Below are positions 6,085-13,575 of a stretch of DNA of 14,731 bases, in pieces. The notes beneath the pieces are model-generated. The model had not been told where the DNA came from. It saw only the letters and a list, made by a program, of their open reading frames with translations, and did not search any database. This stretch comes from an uncultured Bacillus sp. (GTDB lineage Bacteria > Bacillota > Bacilli > Bacillales > DSM-1321), in contig CAKQBC010000025.1 in NCBI GenBank assembly GCA_934215995.1, forward strand, positions 1 to 14,731, given 5' to 3'. The first letter of the stretch is position 1. Each line of letters starts with the position of its first letter. The translations under genes were made by a program, and so were the position numbers.

Positions 6085-7173
6085 ATGAACGTAACAATGA
6101 TTCTGATGATGGTTCTGTCGTTCCTATTGTACGGTGCCATCAGTTATTATATTGGCTATAACGGCTGGGTGTGGCTGAAGGCTGCAAGGCTCGGAAGGTA
6201 TAAAAAATGGTATGTTGCCCTGGTCGTGCTGCTGTCCTTGTCTATGTTCCTTGGGCAGATCGGGGCTTTATCGTGGTTCACATATGCAGGGTATGCCTGG
6301 ATGGTTATTGTGGGGTACAGTCTTGTTTTGCTGCCTCTTTTTAATCTGCTTTCATACATACTGAAGAAGAAAGGCATCTTTTGGATGGGGATTTCCTATT
6401 TCGCCTTTTTCCTTTTCGTTTTTGTATATGGCTCCTATAATGCCTGGAGTCCTGTCGTGCGGGAATATGAGGTGACGGTCGATAAGGAATCGAAGACAGG
6501 GGACTTGAAAGTCATGCTCGTATCGGATCTCCATCTGAGCGAGATTGTCGGAGAGGACCATCTTGCCAGGCTGGTGAAGAAGGTTGAAGAGATCGAGCCG
6601 GATATCGTCATGATTGCCGGGGATATCATCAATGACAATATAGATGCCTATATGGAAGAAGATATGGGGCAAACGATGAAAAAGGTCACTGCGCCGCTTG
6701 GCGTTTATGCCATTCCGGGAAACCATGACTATTACGGGGATGACCTGGAAAAGATGGTCAAGGAAATGGACAAGGCCGGCATTAAGGTGCTGATGGATGA
6801 AACAGTGACTGTAGCGGACAGCTTTTATGTGAGCGGCAGGAATGACCTGACAGATGAATATAGGGTTGCTGTCAGCGAGCTGGTCAAGGGGCTTGATCGG
6901 TCAAAACCGCTGTTCATGATGGACCATACGCCTGTCGAACTGGATGAAGGGAAGGAAAATGGCGTTGATATCATGTTGTCAGGCCATACGCACCGCGGAC
7001 AGCTGGCACCGGCGAACCTGATCACAAGCCTGATTTATGAGAATGATTGGGGACATCTGCAAAAAGGGGATTTCCACTCGTTTGTATCCTCCGGATTCGG
7101 TACATGGGGCCCGCCTCTTAGGATCGGCAGCCGTTCAGAAGTGATGGTCATTGATGTGCATTTTAAAAAATGA
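6085..7173 (+). CDS. Membrane-anchored metallophosphoesterase (YkoQ/YkuE-like)
   Basis: From ATG 6085 the protein has 362 residues. The first 118 residues form about four membrane helices (roughly 3-23, 42-62, 66-92, 98-118). A calcineurin-like phosphoesterase domain follows. Its metal-binding blocks are all present: SDLHLSE (Asp148, His150), GDII (Asp180), GNHD (Asn213, His214, Asp215), DHTP (His281) and SGHTHRGQ (His301, His303). It should be a binuclear metal hydrolase; the substrate cannot be read from sequence, and relatives act on phosphodiesters or lipid-linked phosphates. GGGAAGGG at 6067-6074 lies ten bases before ATG 6085. The in-frame TTG 6061 would add eight residues and has a poorer site. 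The methyltransferase gene follows after only 26 bases, suggesting co-transcription. Confidence 0.88.
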   Translation: MNVTMILMMVLSFLLYGAISYYIGYNGWVWLKAARLGRYKKWYVALVVLLSLSMFLGQIGALSWFTYAGYAWMVIVGYSLVLLPLFNLLSYILKKKGIFWMGISYFAFFLFVFVYGSYNAWSPVVREYEVTVDKESKTGDLKVMLVSDLHLSEIVGEDHLARLVKKVEEIEPDIVMIAGDIINDNIDAYMEEDMGQTMKKVTAPLGVYAIPGNHDYYGDDLEKMVKEMDKAGIKVLMDETVTVADSFYVSGRNDLTDEYRVAVSELVKGLDRSKPLFMMDHTPVELDEGKENGVDIMLSGHTHRGQLAPANLITSLIYENDWGHLQKGDFHSFVSSGFGTWGPPLRIGSRSEVMVIDVHFKK

Positions 7174-7199
7174 TAGAGAGATAAGGGAGAATACTGGAT

Positions 7200-8129
7200 T
7201 TGAACAAGCAATATTTATATGTCTATAACTATAGTGAGGAAGAGAAAGAGCTTTGCATGCTTGAAATGCGGACGGTATTCGGATTTGAGCCGGCTGATTT
7301 CATTTTTAAAAGTGATGTGGATTTTGGCCCGGGCAGAAGCCCGTTTATCAGGGAACGGCTTGATCTTCTGCTTGAGGCCCCTTCTTTAGAAGAACTGAAG
7401 CAGAAAGCGAGCCTGTTGAAATTCGGAGATGAGAGCTTCAAAACGGTGTTTGTGCAATATAACAGGGATGATAAGGTCGGTTTTTCAGAACGGCGGAGAA
7501 TCGAAAGGGAAGTGGGCATTGAGATTCAGGGGAATCCAAGCCTGGATGATCCGGACCGGTTATTGGGGATCGCGGAAGTGGCTGGCCGCTGGTATTTGGG
7601 GAACCTGATTAAGCAAGAGGCTGTCTGGCTCCGCCATGTAAAGAAACCAAGGGAATATTCGACAGCGCTCAGCACACGGGTTGCGCGGTCAGTTGTCAAT
7701 ATCGCGGTGCCCCGTATTGAAGGGGTGAGGGCAATCGATCCATGCTGCGGCATCGGGACGGTTCTCGTTGAGGCACTTTCGATGGGGATCGATATTACTG
7801 GACGGGACATTAATCCGCTTGCTGCGTCAGGTTCAAAGGAAAATGTCCTTTATTTCGGATATGAATGTGATGTGGCCAAAGGGGCGATCGAGCAGGTTGA
7901 AGGCCATTATGAAGCTGCGATTATCGACATGCCGTATGATTTATGCACGACTGCCACACCTGAACAGCAACTATCGATTTTACGCCATGCAAAAAGGATT
8001 AGCGACCGGGCAGTGATTGTGACGAGTGAACCGATGGATGGCATGATTGAAGAAGCGGGGCTGCAGATACTCGATCGCTGTACGGTGCGCAAACAAGCAT
8101 TCATCAGGCAAATCATTGTCTGCGGCTAA
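7200..8129 (+). CDS. TRM11-like SAM-dependent nucleic-acid methyltransferase
   Basis: This 309-residue protein has a C-terminal Rossmann-fold methyltransferase domain from about residue 140. SAM-binding motif I is AIDPCCGIGTVLVEA (178-192), GRDINPLA is the acidic ribose-binding motif, and motif IV is DMPYDL (243-248). DMPY takes the place of the N/DPPY of amino methyltransferases. This is the UPF0020/TRM11 layout of enzymes that methylate the exocyclic amine of guanosine in RNA. The N-terminal 130 residues would be the RNA-binding part, with no clear THUMP motif visible to me. The TTG start is supported by AAGGGAGA at 7183-7190, nine bases upstream. It lies close behind the metallophosphoesterase. 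RNA rather than DNA as substrate is inferred from family resemblance. Confidence 0.8.
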   Translation: MNKQYLYVYNYSEEEKELCMLEMRTVFGFEPADFIFKSDVDFGPGRSPFIRERLDLLLEAPSLEELKQKASLLKFGDESFKTVFVQYNRDDKVGFSERRRIEREVGIEIQGNPSLDDPDRLLGIAEVAGRWYLGNLIKQEAVWLRHVKKPREYSTALSTRVARSVVNIAVPRIEGVRAIDPCCGIGTVLVEALSMGIDITGRDINPLAASGSKENVLYFGYECDVAKGAIEQVEGHYEAAIIDMPYDLCTTATPEQQLSILRHAKRISDRAVIVTSEPMDGMIEEAGLQILDRCTVRKQAFIRQIIVCG

Positions 8130-8238
8130 GCCTGCCTCATGGAGCAATTCAGAACAGCGACTGACGGGATTCTGCTGAAGGATCGTAATATCGCGCAGGA
8201 GAGAGCTGTATCTGCATATACCGCGGGGAGGAAAAGAG

Positions 8239-9993
8239 ATGAAAGAAAAGAAAAACCATTTTAAACCGTTCATTGCTTTGATGAAGCAGACAAAACCTTC
8301 ATACGGGAGACTGGCTTTTGCGCTGGGATTAAGTATCCTGACAACCTTGATCAGCCTGCTCATCCCGCTGCTCACAAAGGAGCTCGTTGACGGATTCAGC
8401 ATGTCATCGCTCTCAGGCGGGCAAATCGGGCTGATTGTGGCTGTTTTCCTTGTGCAGGCATTGTTGAGTGCTTATGCAACCTATGCATTAAGCTATAATG
8501 GGCAAAAAATCATCGCAGGTCTGCGCGAGCTGCTATGGAAAAAATTAATCAAGCTGCCCGTTTCCTATTCGGATCGGCATGGTTCAGGCGAAATGATCAG
8601 CAGGATGACCAATGATACGATGGTCGTCAAGGAACTGATCACGACACATGTGACGGGCGCCATTACGGGGATCATATCGGTTATTGGCTCCATCATCATT
8701 TTGTTTATCATGAACTGGCGCCTTACGTTGTTGATCTTTATTGTTTTTCCGATTGCAGCTGCCATTCTTGTGCCGATCGGGCGGCTTATGCATAAAATCG
8801 CCAAGGAAACGCAATCCGAAATGGCGGCCTTTACGGGAATCCTGAACCAAGTGTTGCCGGAAACAAGGCTGGTGAAGGCTTCCAACGCTGAAGACATCGA
8901 ATATGCACGCGGGATGGAAGGCGTGAAGAAGCTGTTCGGGCTGGGGCTGAAAGAGGCTAAAATACAGTCGATTGTAAGCCCGATCATCACGCTGGTATTG
9001 ATGGCCGCGCTTGTCGGGGTAATCGGTTACGGGGGTATGCAGGTATCAAGCGGAATGATCACGGCGGGCTCTCTCGTCGCTTTCATTCTGTATATATTCC
9101 AGATTGTCATGCCGATGGGCCAAATCACGATGTTCTTTACCCAGCTGCAGAAGTCGATCGGAGCGACTGACCGCATTATTGAGATCTTATCGGAGAAGGA
9201 AGAGGACTTGCAGGCAGGAAAGGCACTTCCATCCGCAGATGCATCGATCACACTGAAAGGCGTATCTTTCCGCTATCAGGAAGGCGAGACAATCCTCAAA
9301 GGTCTCGATGCAGTGATTGAAGCCGGGAAAGTCACCGCCATCATCGGTCCGAGCGGCGGAGGAAAAACGACGCTGTTCAAGCTGCTTGAACGATACTATG
9401 AGCCGACAGAGGGTACAATTGAAATTGGCGGAGTCAGCATAGGAGACTACTCATTGGAATCATGGAGAAGGAATATCGGCTATGTCTCACAGGAGAGCCC
9501 TCTGCTTGCCGGGACGATCCGGGATAACATTTGTTACGGAATCGACCGGGAAGTGGGGAAAGAAGAGCTGGAAAGGGCTGCCGAAATGGCTTATTGCCTG
9601 GAATTCATACATGCTTTGCCGGCCGGGTTCGATACAGAAGTGGGAGAGCGTGGATTAAAGCTTTCAGGGGGCCAGCGGCAAAGGATTGCCATTGCCCGGG
9701 CGATTCTCAGGAATCCGGATATCCTTATGCTGGATGAAGCCACATCCAGCCTGGACAGCCAGTCCGAACAATCTGTCCAGAAGGCGATCGACCAGCTGAT
9801 GGTCGGGCGCACAACGATCGTCATTGCGCATCGGCTCTCGACAGTCATTGATGCCGATCAATTATTGTTTATAGAAAATGGTGAAATCACTGGAAGCGGA
9901 ACGCATCAGGAATTGATGGCAACACATCCGCTATATCGGGAGTTTGCCACTCGGCAGCTCAAGATCCGGGAGGATAACGGCGAAGCTTCCTAA
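8239..9993 (+). CDS. bmrA: Multidrug ABC exporter BmrA (half-transporter)
   Basis: This 584-residue protein fuses a six-helix exporter domain (about 1-320) to one ATPase domain. It closely follows B. subtilis BmrA (YvcC, 589 residues), with shared runs such as [29 protein letters not shown] and [12 protein letters not shown]. The ATPase has Walker [10 protein letters not shown] (370-378), signature [10 protein letters not shown] (475-484), Walker B ILMLDE with catalytic Glu500, and His531 in the switch loop. It should work as a homodimer in the cytoplasmic membrane, expelling hydrophobic drugs by ATP hydrolysis. ATG 8239 follows GGGGAGG at about eight bases. A 109-bp gap separates it from the methyltransferase gene, and a strong terminator follows. 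I see no clear sigma-A promoter in the gap, so it may be read through from upstream. Confidence 0.95.
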   Translation: MKEKKNHFKPFIALMKQTKPSYGRLAFALGLSILTTLISLLIPLLTKELVDGFSMSSLSGGQIGLIVAVFLVQALLSAYATYALSYNGQKIIAGLRELLWKKLIKLPVSYSDRHGSGEMISRMTNDTMVVKELITTHVTGAITGIISVIGSIIILFIMNWRLTLLIFIVFPIAAAILVPIGRLMHKIAKETQSEMAAFTGILNQVLPETRLVKASNAEDIEYARGMEGVKKLFGLGLKEAKIQSIVSPIITLVLMAALVGVIGYGGMQVSSGMITAGSLVAFILYIFQIVMPMGQITMFFTQLQKSIGATDRIIEILSEKEEDLQAGKALPSADASITLKGVSFRYQEGETILKGLDAVIEAGKVTAIIGPSGGGKTTLFKLLERYYEPTEGTIEIGGVSIGDYSLESWRRNIGYVSQESPLLAGTIRDNICYGIDREVGKEELERAAEMAYCLEFIHALPAGFDTEVGERGLKLSGGQRQRIAIARAILRNPDILMLDEATSSLDSQSEQSVQKAIDQLMVGRTTIVIAHRLSTVIDADQLLFIENGEITGSGTHQELMATHPLYREFATRQLKIREDNGEAS

Positions 9994-10017
9994 GAAAAGA
10001 ATATTCAGGTGCTTGAG

Positions 10018-10047
10018 GCGGGGGTAAAAATAAACCTCCGCTTTTTT
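10018..10047 (+). terminator. Rho-independent terminator after bmrA
   Basis: GCGGGGGT (10018-10025) pairs with ACCTCCGC (10034-10041), with one G-U pair, around an 8-nt A-rich loop. Six T residues follow (10042-10047). Confidence 0.92.
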
Positions 10048-10340
10048 AGAATATAAGCAGTCATTTCATGAGCAGGCTGCTTTCTGCCTGTGGCAAAAAT
10101 CATTGAGCCAATTCCAACAAAATATGAATGGGAAAAGAAACGAAACGAAACACATCCATTACGGCCATCAACGATGAAGGGGTTACATGTACAGCATCCT
10201 GTGTAATTGCACGAAGAAACATCTCAACGCTTAAAGGGCTTACTAGTTGGAATGCATCCTGGGAAAATGGTGTAGCTTTCATTATAGACATCAATATTTT
10301 TCGGAAATCAGAACAATACTACATTCGGGAGGTGAATCAT
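10048..10340. other. 293-bp intergenic stretch with no supported gene
   Basis: This lies between the bmrA terminator and nrnB. Open frames exist on both strands (plus from 10128 into nrnB, minus 10294-10100), but neither has a ribosome binding site or a recognisable protein. A weak hairpin (CAGGC 10073-10077 with GCCTG 10086-10090) is visible. The nrnB promoter should be here, but I find no convincing -35/-10 pair. Confidence 0.5.
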
Positions 10341-11531
10341 ATGTATAAACTTTTGTCGCATAATGATTTGGATGGGGTGGGATGCGGGATACTGGCCAAG
10401 CTGGCATTCGGGGAGAACGTCAGGGTCAGGTATAATTCGCTGTCTTCTCTCAATCATGAAATTGAGTACTTTTTTGAGAACGAAGGGCAAGAAACATTTT
10501 TGTTCATCACCGATATGTCCCCTGATGAAGAAAATGAATGTCGATTGAACGATTATTTTATAGAGAAAGGCAACGTGCAGCTCATCGACCATCACAAGAC
10601 AGCATTGCACCTGAATGATTATGAATGGGGATCTGTTGTGGTCGAACAGGAGGATGGACAACTGGCATCGGCTACTTCCCTATTTTTTGGCCATCTTATT
10701 GCAGGCGGTTTTTTGGAACCGAATGAGGCGATCCGGGAGTTCGTCGAGCTAGTCAGGCAGTATGATACATGGGAATGGGAAAAGAACGGAAATCAAAAGG
10801 CGCACAGGCTGAATTCCCTCTTCTTTCTTATGCCGATCGAAGAGTTCGAGGAAAAGATGATCGAGAGGCTGCGGACAGCTGAACGGTTCACTTTCGATGA
10901 GTTTGAAACGAAGCTGTTGAACATAGAAGATGAGAAAATGGAACGGTATATAAGGCGCAAGAAGCGGGAGATTGTCCAAACGACAATAGGGGCACATCTT
11001 GCCGGAGTCGTTTATGCGGAATCCTATCATTCGGAGCTTGGCAATGAGCTCGGTAAGGAATACCCACACCTGGACTATATTGCCATGCTAAATATGGGCG
11101 GCAAACGTATTTCCTTCCGTACAATTCACGAGACAATAGATGTTTCGGGAGTCGCTGGGCACTTTGGAGGAGGCGGGCACCAGAAAGCCTCTGGATGCTC
11201 CTTATCAACTGATGCATTCAAGCAGTTCGTGGAGGAGACTTTCCATGTCGAGCCACTAAAGGAGGATGCGAAACGAAACCGCTATAACGTGAAACATTCA
11301 GAGTTTGGCTCACTATATAAAAACAAGAAAAAAGACGTGTTTCTCCTCTATCCAGTACATGCAGGGAAATGGATTATCGAAAAGAACAAAAATAAGCTGG
11401 AACCGACTTTTTCCTCGTTTATGGAAGGAGAACGGCACCTGAAACGGGAATTTTCTGCATGGTTGGCAAGAGATGATGAGTTCGTGGATTATTTGATGGT
11501 ACAGGAGAGAAATCTGCGGAGCGGGAGTTAA
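10341..11531 (+). CDS. nrnB: DHH-family nanoRNase / oligoribonuclease NrnB
   Basis: From ATG 10341 this is a 396-residue DHH phosphoesterase, close in length and opening sequence to B. subtilis NrnB (YngD). Visible metal-binding motifs are SHNDLDG (His7, Asp9, Asp11), ITDMS (Asp58), the name-giving DHH at 83-85, and Asp142 in YDTW. The DHHA1-type substrate-binding motif GHFGGGGHQKASG lies near 274-286. It should degrade 2-5-nt RNA fragments, finishing mRNA turnover in the cytoplasm. GGGAGGTGA at 10327-10335 fixes this start; the open frame extends upstream to 10128 but that part has no homology I recognise and no ribosome binding site. The final 90 residues are a family-specific extension. 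It is probably a single-gene unit ending at the next hairpin. Confidence 0.9.
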   Translation: MYKLLSHNDLDGVGCGILAKLAFGENVRVRYNSLSSLNHEIEYFFENEGQETFLFITDMSPDEENECRLNDYFIEKGNVQLIDHHKTALHLNDYEWGSVVVEQEDGQLASATSLFFGHLIAGGFLEPNEAIREFVELVRQYDTWEWEKNGNQKAHRLNSLFFLMPIEEFEEKMIERLRTAERFTFDEFETKLLNIEDEKMERYIRRKKREIVQTTIGAHLAGVVYAESYHSELGNELGKEYPHLDYIAMLNMGGKRISFRTIHETIDVSGVAGHFGGGGHQKASGCSLSTDAFKQFVEETFHVEPLKEDAKRNRYNVKHSEFGSLYKNKKKDVFLLYPVHAGKWIIEKNKNKLEPTFSSFMEGERHLKREFSAWLARDDEFVDYLMVQERNLRSGS

Positions 11532-11546
11532 TATTTGCTGATCAGA

Positions 11547-11581
11547 AAAAGCCATGCGTGTGAAAACAGCGCATGGCTTTT
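11547..11581. terminator. Bidirectional rho-independent terminator after nrnB
   Basis: AAAAGCCATGCG (11547-11558) pairs perfectly with CGCATGGCTTTT (11570-11581) around an 11-nt loop. Flanking A and T runs make it usable from both strands, fitting the converging genes on either side. Confidence 0.9.
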
Positions 11582-11591
11582 ACATTGAATT

Positions 11592-12296
11592 TTAGTTGTA
11601 TTCGATATGTAATGACATATTTTGTGTCAGCCTTAAAGCATACTTTTTGTAAAGCTCCATAAATTGTTCAACGGTGATGCCGTATTTATGATAGACAGCC
11701 TCAAAAATCAGATCGACATCTTTTCGTGGATTGAAATCATGCCCGTAAGAGGTTAACAGATTGAAGAAATACTCGCTATACTCGATTACTTCCTTGGCGT
11801 ATTTATATTCTTCATCGTTCTTATCCATTTGGTCGATCTTTTCTTGGAACTGTTTCAAATTATAGACCATAACTCCATCTATTTTAAGCCCACTTTGGAA
11901 AAGGTCAGTATTGTATGTAGTTGGATTTAAATTTAATTGATATGTCTTTGAATCCGTCATACCGTAGAAATGTAAATCAGTATCCCAAAATGAAGGGGCT
12001 TTAAGCCCATACTGCCAAAAGTGGTAGACTCTCGTCGTATATAAATATAGAGCTTCAAATTGTTTTTCAATTGTAAGATTCTCGAACTTTTCCGACATGT
12101 CTGCCTGAATAATGATAGTCCCATCGTTCGAGGATAATGAGATAGAATCCGCATAATCGTGAAAGGAGGTTTTTTCATGCAAATCAAAGGTTGTTGATTC
12201 CAGAAACCTATATTCTTTTACTTTTAACCCTATGTAATAGAGAAAACTCAAAATACTGATGATGAGGGTTAACCATAGGAAAAATTTTTTGGTCAT
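11592..12296 (-). CDS. Membrane-anchored protein of unknown function, AT-rich
   Basis: This 234-residue protein has a short basic start (MTKK), a single hydrophobic helix at about residues 5-24 (FFLWLTLIISILSFLYYIGL) and a long hydrophilic domain rich in Tyr, Phe, Asp and Lys, probably outside the membrane. It contains no cysteine, so it is neither a lipoprotein nor disulphide-bonded. I use ATG 12294-12296 because GGAG lies nine bases upstream on the minus strand; ATG 12311 in the same frame has no ribosome binding site. I do not recognise a family. The gene and its upstream DNA are visibly richer in A and T than the flanking genes, which hints at horizontal acquisition. It shares a terminator with nrnB. 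Confidence 0.7.
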   Translation of the reverse strand: MTKKFFLWLTLIISILSFLYYIGLKVKEYRFLESTTFDLHEKTSFHDYADSISLSSNDGTIIIQADMSEKFENLTIEKQFEALYLYTTRVYHFWQYGLKAPSFWDTDLHFYGMTDSKTYQLNLNPTTYNTDLFQSGLKIDGVMVYNLKQFQEKIDQMDKNDEEYKYAKEVIEYSEYFFNLLTSYGHDFNPRKDVDLIFEAVYHKYGITVEQFMELYKKYALRLTQNMSLHIEYN

Positions 12297-12362
12297 ATAA
12301 TTATTCTCCATGATAAGAATCTTTTAGAATAGTACCATTTTAGCAAAAGTTAGGTAATAAAC

Positions 12363-12387
12363 ATATATTAATATTATATTAATATAT
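12363..12387. repeat. Perfect AT-only inverted repeat
   Basis: ATATATTAATA (12363-12373) and TATTAATATAT (12377-12387) are perfect inverted arms around TTA. It lies about 67 bases before the start of the minus-strand gene and over 100 bases before the RAT element. It could be a regulator site, an UP-like element or simply low-complexity DNA. Confidence 0.6.
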
Positions 12388-12515
12388 TTTTTAGGTGTTA
12401 AGATTTATTTTGCTTCCCCTTTAGGCATACTGTTGTTAGCGTTTTCATATTGTTTTTTTAAGGGATTAATGGTACATTTGTAACAGTTAAGGGAAAATTC
12501 GAACTATATATCGTA

Positions 12516-12550
12516 TCACATGTTACTGATTCGAACAGGCATGGTGGTGA
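12516..12550 (+). promoter_or_regulatory. GlcT-type ribonucleic antiterminator (RAT) site
   Basis: The block starts TCACATGTTACTGATTCG (12516-12533), continues AACAGGCATGG and closes with GTGA (12547-12550). It follows the B. subtilis ptsG RAT as I remember it, including TGTTACTGATTCG and CAGGCATG. The outer TCAC/GTGA and inner CTG/CAG arms can pair. The GGCATGG part is shared with the terminator that follows, so the two structures exclude each other. Binding of the antiterminator protein would stabilise the RAT and allow read-through. Confidence 0.85.
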
Positions 12551-12591
12551 ATGGAAGGTTAATCCTTTTGTTGCGCCTCCATGCCTTTTTT
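12537..12591 (+). terminator. Conditional terminator overlapping the RAT
   Basis: AGGCATGG (12537-12544) pairs perfectly with CCATGCCT (12579-12586). An inner AAGG/CCTT helix (12555-12558 with 12564-12567) closes on a TTAAT loop, and six T residues run from 12586 to 12591. Its 5' arm lies inside the RAT, the classic antitermination design. No gene ends just before it on this strand, which argues for a leader function. Confidence 0.88.
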
Positions 12592-12678
12592 GCGGATGCT
12601 GCTTAAAGGTTGACGTTGAATGTAATGCTGAAAGGAAAAATGCCGCTTGGCCTTGATCAGTCGGCAGGGGGGATACTG

Positions 12679-13497
12679 GTGAAAATAGTAAAGGTTTTAA
12701 ACAACAATGCGGTAGTCGTGATGGATGAGGGACAGGAAAAGGTTGCTGTCGGGGCCGGCATCGCTTTCGAGAAGAGAAAGAATGACATTGTGAATATCGG
12801 AAAGGTAGAGAAGATTTTCGCCATGAAGGAGAATAAAAAACTGGAACAGCTTCTGAACCGGATAGCTGAGGAGCATTTCAATATATCGGAGGCGATTATC
12901 TCCCATGCCGAGGAATATATGGGTGTGAAGCTGGATGAACATGTCCATATTGTCCTGGCCGACCATCTGTCGTTCGCAATCGAAAGGGAAAAGGAAGGCA
13001 TCTACCTGAAAAACAAGCTCCTCCATGAAATCAAAATCTTGTACAGAAGAGAATTTGAGGTGGGGCTTTGGGCAATCAAATATATCGAAAAGCGGTGCGG
13101 TGTGAAAATGCCGGTGGATGAGGCTGCCTTTATCGCACTGCATATCCACACATCGAAAGTTCAAGGAGGTGATCTGCGTCAAGTTGTCAGGCTGACGACC
13201 ATTGTAAGGGATATGGTCCAGATGATTAAGGATGAGCTGGACATCAGCGTGGAGGAAGATGATTTAGCCTATCAGCGGCTTACAATCCATCTGCGCTTTG
13301 CGCTGACAAGGGCAGAACGGTATGAACGCCACGTGATGGATGATGAAATGCTTCATATGATCAAAACTAAGTTTTCCCAATCATATGAATGTGCAAAATC
13401 CATAGCGGATTATCTGCTAAGCAAGCATGGCATTGAGTTACCGGAGAGGGAATGGGGATATGTGACTCTCCATATAGAACGCCTGAGAAAACAATAA
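12679..13497 (+). CDS. glcT: GlcT-type transcriptional antiterminator (BglG family)
   Basis: From GTG 12679 this is a 272-residue BglG-family protein. The N-terminal RNA-binding (CAT) domain, residues 1-55, begins VKIVKVLNNNAVVV and contains GAGIAFEK. Two PTS regulation domains follow. Their conserved histidines fall at 96 and 155 (PRD1) and 204 and 265 (PRD2), spaced like the phosphorylated histidines of LicT and GlcT. In the dephosphorylated state the protein should bind the upstream RAT and prevent termination; phosphorylation by the partner permease would inactivate it when sugar is absent. GGGGGGAT ends seven bases before the GTG. An in-frame TTG at 12610 adds 23 residues not seen in the family. 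The PTS permease gene follows after 78 bp without a terminator. The symbol reflects RAT type and family; the inducer may be GlcNAc rather than glucose. Confidence 0.85.
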   Translation: MKIVKVLNNNAVVVMDEGQEKVAVGAGIAFEKRKNDIVNIGKVEKIFAMKENKKLEQLLNRIAEEHFNISEAIISHAEEYMGVKLDEHVHIVLADHLSFAIEREKEGIYLKNKLLHEIKILYRREFEVGLWAIKYIEKRCGVKMPVDEAAFIALHIHTSKVQGGDLRQVVRLTTIVRDMVQMIKDELDISVEEDDLAYQRLTIHLRFALTRAERYERHVMDDEMLHMIKTKFSQSYECAKSIADYLLSKHGIELPEREWGYVTLHIERLRKQ

Positions 13498-13575
13498 GTT
13501 TTCTATCGAAATTATTTACTGTCATTTAGATTTTTATTTGGATGTTCTACGAATATGCGGAAGGGGATGTTTAGG

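Noticed and set aside
10100..10294. 64-codon minus-strand open frame in the gap before nrnB
   Set aside because: No ribosome binding site before its first ATG, no recognisable motif, and it runs against the flanking genes.
10128..10340. Upstream extension of nrnB from an earlier ATG
   Set aside because: The ribosome binding site GGGAGGTGA at 10327-10335 and resemblance of the protein's start to NrnB place the start at 10341; the extra 71 residues look unlike the family.
12479..12492. Possible catabolite-response (cre) site before the RAT
   Set aside because: TGTAACAGTTAAGG misses about three conserved positions of the cre consensus, including part of the central CG.
12610..12678. Longer antiterminator start at TTG 12610
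   Set aside because: It lacks a ribosome binding site, and the CAT domain of this family begins at the position encoded by GTG 12679, which has a good site.
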